This document shows positions 58,936-64,000 of a DNA stretch of 64,000 nucleotides, one piece after another. The stretch spans positions 62,001 to 126,000 of the forward strand of contig CAWBCC010000014.1 in assembly GCA_963787185.1 (NCBI GenBank). The letters run 5' to 3'. The position numbers and the translations under genes are program-made. Under the pieces are notes generated by a model. The model ran no database searches. It saw only the letters and a program-made list of their open reading frames with translations, and was not told where the DNA came from. Numbering within the stretch: position 1 is the stretch's first letter; every line of letters begins with the position of its first letter. The DNA comes from JAJXZP01 sp963787185 (lineage in GTDB: Bacteria; Spirochaetota; Spirochaetia; Treponematales; Rectinemataceae).

Positions 58936-60270
58936 CTAGAGCGCTTCCACCAGCAGAGCAACGTTCAACGCGGTCACGACGATTCCGCAGGCCAGCAGAA
59001 CGGCCGTCGTCGAGCTTCTGTTGGTGAAGGCGCCCATGACCTTTTTCGACGAGGTCAGCGCGATCTGCGTGAATATCGTGATCGGCAGCTGTATGCCGAG
59101 GGCCATCTGCGAAATCACGAGCGCCCAGAAAGGATCGTGCACGAGCAGCGCGATCAGCGACGCTCCCACGAGCGTGATCAGTATTCCGATCTTCGTGTGC
59201 CGATCCTCGAGATCGTAGCATTCCCCGAAAATGCCCGTGTAGATGGCTCCTCCCGCCATGCCCGCCGTTATGCTCGACGAGACCCCGGAGAACAGGAGGC
59301 CCGCCGCGAACACGAGACCGGCCGCCTTGCCCATCATGGGCTCGAGCAGCCTTTTAGCGTCGCCGAGCTCTTCGACCTTGATTCCGCCGACATGGAAGGT
59401 CGCAGCCGCGAGAACGATGATCGCGCAATTGATCGCCCAGCCGATGAGCATAGAAAGCATCGTGTCCGTGAACTCGAAACGAAGCTGATGGCGCACCTTC
59501 GACTCGTCCTCGAGGTTCCACTGGCGGCTCTGTATGATCTCGGAATGGAGAAAAAGGTTGTGCGGCATCACCACGGAGCCCAGGAGGCTCATGATCACCA
59601 GAATCGAACCCTTGGGGAAGGACGGCAGGAAGGTCCCCGTCCATGCGGTCGCCCAGTCGACCTTTACGAGCGCCAGCTCGAACACGAAGGAAAGGCCGAT
59701 GAGCGAGACGAATCCGATGATCCATTTCTCCAGCTTGCGATAGGAGTTCGAGAAGAGCATGAAGACGGTGAAAGCGCAGGCAAGAACGATCGCAGGCCGG
59801 AGAGGCAGGCCGGTGAGCAGGTTCACCGCGATCGCCGCGCCGAGCACTTCGGCGAGGGCCGTGGAGATCGCGGCCGCCACGGCCGAGCCGAGGATAGGCA
59901 CGCTCGCCCTGCGCGGCAGGTAAATCGTCGCGGCCTCCGAAAGGCAATAGCCCGTGGCGATACCCAGGTGGGCGGCGTTGTGCTGGAGGACCATGAGCAT
60001 GAGCGTGCCCAGGCTCACCACCCAGATCAGCGAATAACCGAAGACCGAGCCTGCGGCGAGGTTGGAGGCCCAATTGCCCGGATCGATGAAGCCGATGGTG
60101 ACCAGCATGCCAGGACCGATGTAGCGCAGAATCTCGAGCGCGCCAAAACGGGGGTGATGGCCTCTACGAAAGCCGTGCCGACCGTCGCGGAAGCGCCGCC
60201 ACATGCCGCCCGACCCCATTCCCTGGATTGCATGGCGATGATCGGCGCCATCCCGCGAGTTTCTGCTCAT
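58936..60270 (-). CDS. mntH: Nramp-family divalent metal transporter (MntH)
   Basis: A 444-residue proton-coupled Mn/Fe importer with about eleven membrane helices. Metal-site motifs are IDPGNWASN in helix 1 and VMPHNLFLHSEI in helix 6. The N-terminal 50 residues are hydrophilic, His/Arg/Gly-rich and longer than usual (RHGFRRGHHP), which might bind metal. No Shine-Dalgarno site precedes ATG 60270. A palindrome of DtxR/MntR type overlaps the predicted promoter. Confidence 0.93.
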   Translation of the reverse strand: MSRNSRDGADHRHAIQGMGSGGMWRRFRDGRHGFRRGHHPRFGALEILRYIGPGMLVTIGFIDPGNWASNLAAGSVFGYSLIWVVSLGTLMLMVLQHNAAHLGIATGYCLSEAATIYLPRRASVPILGSAVAAAISTALAEVLGAAIAVNLLTGLPLRPAIVLACAFTVFMLFSNSYRKLEKWIIGFVSLIGLSFVFELALVKVDWATAWTGTFLPSFPKGSILVIMSLLGSVVMPHNLFLHSEIIQSRQWNLEDESKVRHQLRFEFTDTMLSMLIGWAINCAIIVLAAATFHVGGIKVEELGDAKRLLEPMMGKAAGLVFAAGLLFSGVSSSITAGMAGGAIYTGIFGECYDLEDRHTKIGILITLVGASLIALLVHDPFWALVISQMALGIQLPITIFTQIALTSSKKVMGAFTNRSSTTAVLLACGIVVTALNVALLVEAL

Positions 60271-60273
60271 AGT

Positions 60274-60312
60274 TGTTAGGGCGGTCTAACATGGATTGCC
60301 GCATAACGTCAA
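60274..60312 (-). promoter_or_regulatory. mntH promoter with metalloregulator-like palindrome
   Basis: On the minus strand TTGACG (60307-60312), a 17-base spacer and TTAGAC (60284-60289). The palindrome TGTTAG / CTAACA (60274-60291) covers the -10 box. The half-sites TTAG and CTAA resemble DtxR/MntR operators. The start codon at 60270 is about 7 bases from the predicted transcription start. Confidence 0.45.
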
Positions 60313-60331
60313 CCTCCGATCACGCGTTTCA

Positions 60332-60359
60332 TTGACGGTTGCGGTCTTTCTGCTATAAG
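60332..60359 (+). promoter_or_regulatory. promoter for the cobalamin riboswitch and btuB
   Basis: TTGACG at 60332-60337, a 16-base spacer and TATAAG at 60354-60359. The predicted transcription start is near 60366, directly before the riboswitch. Confidence 0.65.
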
Positions 60360-60366
60360 ATGTGTC

Positions 60367-60545
60367 GACGAGCCGCGGGGACCATGGAATGCGGTGAGAA
60401 TCCGCAGCGGTCCCGCCACTGTAACCGGGTATGAGCCCGACCGGCGCAGTCGCACCCAGAAGGACGACGAGCGCAGCCATTGCGACCGCAGTGTCGCGAG
60501 AAGGCGTCGGAGTTGTCAGACGATCCGGAAGCCAGGATACGACCC
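60367..60545 (+). promoter_or_regulatory. cobalamin (B12) riboswitch
   Basis: Conserved segments in order: GGTGAGAATCC (60393-60403), CCCGCCACTGTAA (60412-60424) and the B12 box AGCCAGGATACGACC (60530-60544). This is the adenosylcobalamin aptamer pattern. Downstream, 60553-60579 forms a strong hairpin (GATCGGA / TCCGATC arms) and CGCACC/GGTGCG lies close to the ribosome binding site of btuB. Ligand binding would repress the receptor gene. Confidence 0.92.
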
Positions 60546-60701
60546 CGCGGCGGATCGGAACCTCGAAGAGGCTCCGATCGACTTCGTGGATCGAGGACTC
60601 GTCGCGCGCTTTCTTCGTCGTTGAACAAAATCCCGTCGAAGCCGCCCCTCCTCGATCCGCTCGCCCCGCACCATGGGTGCGCTGTGCGGAAAGGAGCCGG
60701 C

Positions 60702-62636
60702 ATGCGGCTTATCGCGTGCTTATCTGTCCTGGTCCTCGCGGTTTTGGGACTGGGAGCGCAAGAGTCCGGCGCGGGTCCGGACATCGGAACGGTGGACGTC
60801 ACGGCCCAGGTCTACAGTCCCCTCGCCCTCGTGCCGGCGGGCAGCGTGACGGTAGTCACGGCGGCGGAGATCGAGAGGTCGGGCGCCTCGACCGCCGCCG
60901 ACGCTCTGGCCGCCGTCCCGGGCCTGACCGTGAACGGCTACGGCGAAGGCGGGTCCGCGGCGACCGTGAGCATCGGAGCCTCGACCTCCAACCAAGTGCT
61001 GGTCATCATGGATGGGGTGAGGCTCAACGATCCGCTCAACGGCGCGCCGGATCTCAATCAGATACCGGCCGAGAGCATCTCGAAGATCGAGGTGCTGCAG
61101 GGCGGGGCGAGCGCGGCCTACGGCGCCGACGCGCTCGGCGGCGTAGTGGTCATCACGACGAAAAAGTCCGGCCGGAGCAGGCTCGACCTGGGCGTGACGA
61201 ATACCGCCTACCCCACGGCCATCGGCCTCGGAGGCGCGTCGAGCATGGCGGACGGCCAGAAATTCACCATGGACTCGGGGACGAAAATCGGCCTCGCGGA
61301 CCTGGCCGTTTCGGCGCAGGCGGAGCGGGGAGCCAACGCATACGACTACAGCGCCGCGGGATCGACGGCCCTCCGCTCCAACGCCCAGTTCTGGAACGCG
61401 GGCGGCAACCTTTCTCTCGGCCTGCCTTTCGCGGGGGGCAGGCTCGCGGCCACGGCCATGGGATCTTATCAGAATGCCGGCGTTCCGGGATCACTGGACT
61501 ATCCCTCGTCCGATGCGACGCAGATCAATACGGCGGCACGCGGAAGCCTCGGATGGTCGAACGATGCCATGGCGGGAGGAGCGCTCAGTCTCGACATCCT
61601 GGGCCATGGCAGCTACTCCACGATGGATTATTCCGAACCCTCCTACTCATACTCGAACAACTACCAAATCTCGAGCACCGGCCTCGATATCAGAGCAGTG
61701 GACTCGGTCGCGAGCTTCTGCAGTCTGGGATTCGGAGCCACAGGCCTCTACGATGCGGCCGTCGAGCCGGTTTTCGATTCACGTTCGGCCGGACAGCCGA
61801 GTCGCCTGTCTCTCGGTTCCTATATCGAGCCGACGTTCTTCCTCGGCGACCGTCTCAAAGTGACGTTCTCGCTTCGCTACGATTGGAATAATTCCTATGA
61901 GGCAGGCTTCTCTGAAATGCTCGGCGCAGTTTATCGGTTGAGCGCCGCACTGGATGTCCGCCTTTCGGGGGGCCGGTCCTTCCGCGCTCCAACCTTCGCC
62001 GACCTCTATTGGCCATACGACCCTGTCGACGGCTACTACGGCAACCCCGACCTCAAGCCTGAAACAGCCTGGTCCGGCGAACTCGGCGGTGATCTCAAGA
62101 CCGGTCGATTCTCCCTCTCGGCCAGCGTTCGAGCCCGTTATGTCGATAACATGATCGACTCGACATACTACGACAGCTCGACGGGCATGGAAACGGCCGT
62201 CAATCTCGGCCCCGTCTTCATTCCCGGAGCCGATCTCGACGCCGGCTACGAAATCGGCCCGGCCAGGCTCAGCGCAGGATACGAGTTCGTCTATCCCATG
62301 GACATCTCGGGCGGTACTTCGATCTTGGACAGTCCCGTTTTGAAGACATATTCGCAGCACACGGTCAAGGCTTCGGCCGACTTCACATTCGGCAAAGCCA
62401 CCGCCGGTCTGACGGCGCGCTATTGGAGCGATTATGTCAACATCGATTCATATTCCGGGACCCAGTATCCGCTGTCCGGCGCGATCGTCTTGGATCTGCA
62501 CAACTCCCTCGTGATCGCGCAGGGCACCAAGCTGATCTTCGACATCGACAACCTGCTCGACCAGCAATACCAGGTCATCTACGGCTACCCGATGCCGGGC
62601 ATCACGCTGAAACTAGGGATGCTCGTGAACCTGTAA
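60702..62636 (+). CDS. btuB: TonB-dependent cobalamin receptor (BtuB-like)
   Basis: A 644-residue outer-membrane receptor. Residues 1-20 are a signal peptide. Residues about 27-145 are the plug (VDVTAQVYSP, NQVLVIMDGVRLNDPLNG, IEVLQGGASAAYGADALGG). The rest is a beta-barrel with aromatic strand ends; RSFRAPTFADLYWP and NPDLKPETAW are typical barrel motifs. AAAGGAGCC precedes ATG 60702. Control by the upstream riboswitch supports a cobalamin or cobamide substrate. No tonB/exbBD or btuFCD genes are in the window. Confidence 0.92.
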   Translation: MRLIACLSVLVLAVLGLGAQESGAGPDIGTVDVTAQVYSPLALVPAGSVTVVTAAEIERSGASTAADALAAVPGLTVNGYGEGGSAATVSIGASTSNQVLVIMDGVRLNDPLNGAPDLNQIPAESISKIEVLQGGASAAYGADALGGVVVITTKKSGRSRLDLGVTNTAYPTAIGLGGASSMADGQKFTMDSGTKIGLADLAVSAQAERGANAYDYSAAGSTALRSNAQFWNAGGNLSLGLPFAGGRLAATAMGSYQNAGVPGSLDYPSSDATQINTAARGSLGWSNDAMAGGALSLDILGHGSYSTMDYSEPSYSYSNNYQISSTGLDIRAVDSVASFCSLGFGATGLYDAAVEPVFDSRSAGQPSRLSLGSYIEPTFFLGDRLKVTFSLRYDWNNSYEAGFSEMLGAVYRLSAALDVRLSGGRSFRAPTFADLYWPYDPVDGYYGNPDLKPETAWSGELGGDLKTGRFSLSASVRARYVDNMIDSTYYDSSTGMETAVNLGPVFIPGADLDAGYEIGPARLSAGYEFVYPMDISGGTSILDSPVLKTYSQHTVKASADFTFGKATAGLTARYWSDYVNIDSYSGTQYPLSGAIVLDLHNSLVIAQGTKLIFDIDNLLDQQYQVIYGYPMPGITLKLGMLVNL

Positions 62637-62682
62637 GATTGTACATCGATACAATGGTTTCGCTGCGTCCCGGAATAATCGC

Positions 62683-63279
62683 TTATTCCGCCGCGAAGAT
62701 ATCCGCAGGGTCGACGCTGAAGCCTTCGAGAATCAGAGAGTCGACTGGGCCCTTCAGGAATAGAGGATCGCGGGACTCGGCCTCGCCATATCGTCCGTCA
62801 GCCCCGCGAACGAAGCGGCTCAGCCACTCGCCCGAGGGGTCGATCACCCAATACTCGCGGACGCCCATGCGTTCATACAGATCGAACTTCTCTCGAATGT
62901 CCTTCATGTGGGTCGAAGGCGAGAGAATCTCGAAGATGAGATCGGGAGCCCCGCGGCCGCCGGACTTCGTAAGTTTTGCGTCGTCGCAATATACGACGAT
63001 ATCCGGCTCGACCACATTGGAAATATCCCCGTCCGCAGGCTCATCGAGCTCGGGCATAAGCACGTCGAAAGGGGACATATAGACTTTGCAGGCCTTGCCC
63101 TCGAGATGAGAACGAATCCGAAAGTAGAGCAGGCCTATGATAGCCTGGTGTCTCCGATTCGGCGCCGCCGACATATTATAGGCCACTCCGCCGATCAGCT
63201 CCCAACGCTCCCCTTCGGGCCAGGTGAGATAGTCGCTATAGGTATATTTTCGATCCAGCCTTTGTGCGGGGTCACCCAT
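62683..63279 (-). CDS. Uma2-family PDDEXK nuclease-fold protein
   Basis: A 198-residue protein of the Uma2 (DUF820) family. WELIGGVAYNMSAAPNRRHQ begins the fold, VEPDIVVYCD and PDLIFEILSPST carry the restriction-endonuclease-like Asp and Glu-x-Leu residues, and YERMGVREYWVIDP follows. The role of this family is unclear; it is often abundant in genomes with many mobile elements. ATG 63279 has GGAGG about 10 bases upstream. It converges on btuB. Confidence 0.88.
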   Translation of the reverse strand: MGDPAQRLDRKYTYSDYLTWPEGERWELIGGVAYNMSAAPNRRHQAIIGLLYFRIRSHLEGKACKVYMSPFDVLMPELDEPADGDISNVVEPDIVVYCDDAKLTKSGGRGAPDLIFEILSPSTHMKDIREKFDLYERMGVREYWVIDPSGEWLSRFVRGADGRYGEAESRDPLFLKGPVDSLILEGFSVDPADIFAAE

Positions 63280-63374
63280 TCGTGCCACGCCTCCAGTATA
63301 GCCTTGACGCCTGCGGCGCGGCCAGCCGATTGAAGGACACGCTCCGCGCTTTCGATGCAGACGGGATTCGGGCC

Positions 63375-63785
63375 CTAGCCTTCGGACAGCATAAGCCTTG
63401 CGGGTGTGGATGAAGCAAGAGCCTCGAAATGCTCGTCGCGATGGACGAGGATAGCCTCGGCGGTTCCGGCGCAGGCGGCGATGAGGGCATCTATGAGCGG
63501 CAAGCGGGAGGATGCGCCCAGAGCGAGCTCGAAGGCGCGGATGGCGACGGCGCTGTCCACAGGAATTACCCGCGCGACCAAGCCAGCATAGGCGAGCGAA
63601 GCCTCCCGTGCGCCAGCCGCATCGGGGCCGAGACTGTATATCCTCAGCGCGAACTCGGCGATGGAGGGACTCGCGACAAAGACCTCGGCGGAATCGTCAA
63701 GAAGTATCTCCTGGACCCGGTCGGCCCCGGCCTCCCCTCGATAATGGGCGAGCAGAGCCGAGGTATCGAGAAGATAGGCGGCCAC
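63375..63785 (-). CDS. vapC: PIN-domain toxin (VapC-like)
   Basis: A 136-residue PIN-domain ribonuclease. The acidic metal-site residues are in YLLDTSALLAHY, SIAEFALRIY and LPLIDALIAACAGT (Asp and Asp/Glu at the usual spacing), with VHRDEHF at the end. The start is GTG at 63785, 3 bases after the antitoxin stop, as in vapBC operons. It probably cleaves tRNA or another RNA when free of its antitoxin. Confidence 0.88.
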   Translation of the reverse strand: MAAYLLDTSALLAHYRGEAGADRVQEILLDDSAEVFVASPSIAEFALRIYSLGPDAAGAREASLAYAGLVARVIPVDSAVAIRAFELALGASSRLPLIDALIAACAGTAEAILVHRDEHFEALASSTPARLMLSEG

Positions 63786-63788
63786 GTT

Positions 63789-64000
63789 TCAGTTCTCGTT
63801 TTCTCGTTCGGCGACGAGCTCGGCTACGGCGTCGCGCTCGGGGGCCAGCGCCTTTCCGCGGCCCAGAAGTCGACGGGCGCTCTCTGCCCGATCGGGGATC
63901 ACACGGACGAGTATTTCGTCGGGCCCCTCCCCCTGGCGCCAATCGAGCTTCCATCCCGGCCGAATGCCTAGACTCCTGGCCAAGGCTTGGGGGATGGATA
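63789..64000 (-). CDS. AbrB/VapB-type antitoxin, partial at right edge
   Basis: The frame runs to the window end, so the N-terminus is missing. The visible SIPQALARSLGIRPGWKLDW is the typical SpoVT-AbrB swapped-hairpin DNA-binding domain (usually preceded by a KGQIT-like start outside the window). The remaining residues form the toxin-binding tail. It stops 3 bases before the toxin gene. An internal TTG at 63983 is not the true start. Confidence 0.82.
   Translation of the reverse strand, partial: SIPQALARSLGIRPGWKLDWRQGEGPDEILVRVIPDRAESARRLLGRGKALAPERDAVAELVAERENEN

Noticed and set aside
62638..62656. Small inverted repeat TTGTA/TACAA after btuB as a terminator
   Set aside because: The arms are only 5 bases, AT-rich and without a T-run, which is too weak to call.
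63789..63983. Antitoxin starting at TTG 63983
   Set aside because: The frame continues upstream with IPQALARSLGIRPG, the AbrB core, to the window edge. The true start lies outside.

Overview
The window is uniformly GC-rich, gene-dense and free of tRNA, rRNA, CRISPR arrays and intact transposons. It looks like the chromosome of a free-living, probably anaerobic, sugar-using bacterium. My best guess is a high-GC member of the Spirochaetota. Pointers are the SpoIIE/STAS/anti-sigma-kinase partner-switching block, YesM/YesN-type sugar sensing, rubrerythrin-type iron proteins and corrinoid/flavin enzymes. No marker gene fixes the taxonomy, so this is inference.

Layout. 1-8.8 kb: a partial gene, a HAD phosphatase/glycosyltransferase pair, an ammonium channel, a lipid-kinase-like protein, a ferritin-like protein, a ParA ATPase with a small partner and an alpha/beta hydrolase. 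8.9-18 kb: a signalling block on the plus strand with a SpoIIE-type phosphatase, an RsbW-like ATPase, two STAS proteins, a divergent formylglycine-enzyme-fold protein and five proteins of no recognised family, including a tandem paralogue pair and a protein with an internal duplication. This block is the best candidate for an undescribed system. 18.2-26 kb: a two-gene flavoprotein dehydrogenase, a PEBP protein and a heterodimeric ABC exporter. 26.2-29.6 kb: an RpiR regulator, a KDG-type kinase and 6-phosphogluconate dehydrogenase. 29.7-33.6 kb: xylulokinase and xylose isomerase facing an AraC regulator.

33.6-44 kb: a sugar/inositol-like catabolic region with two Gfo/Idh dehydrogenases, two sugar-phosphate isomerase/epimerases, a LacI regulator that appears to start at an ATC codon, an OYE flavoenzyme, a PAS-LuxR regulator and a UroD-type methyltransferase. 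It contains three decayed genes: an ABC ATPase remnant, a frameshifted PfkB kinase and a D-lyxose isomerase stub. 44-49.2 kb: a DipZ-like thiol redox pair, a small XRE/membrane pair, and a MarR, GNAT and archaeal-type D-aminoacyl-tRNA deacylase cluster. 49.3-58.7 kb: a xylose-type ABC transporter (xylFGH) beside a sensor set of binding protein, YesM-like kinase, YesN-like regulator and second binding protein. With xylA/xylB about 20 kb away this gives sensing, uptake and catabolism of xylose. 58.9-62.6 kb: an Nramp metal transporter divergent from a cobalamin riboswitch and BtuB-like receptor. 62.7-64 kb: a Uma2 nuclease-fold protein and a VapBC-type module running off the right edge.

Recurrent features: many 4-base stop/start overlaps in operons (GTGA, ATGA, TTGA); two, perhaps three, genes whose start codon lies at or next to the predicted transcription start (leaderless messages); a 41-base hairpin repeat in two good copies and one variant; and degenerate CACAGAG-type repeats in gaps between genes.
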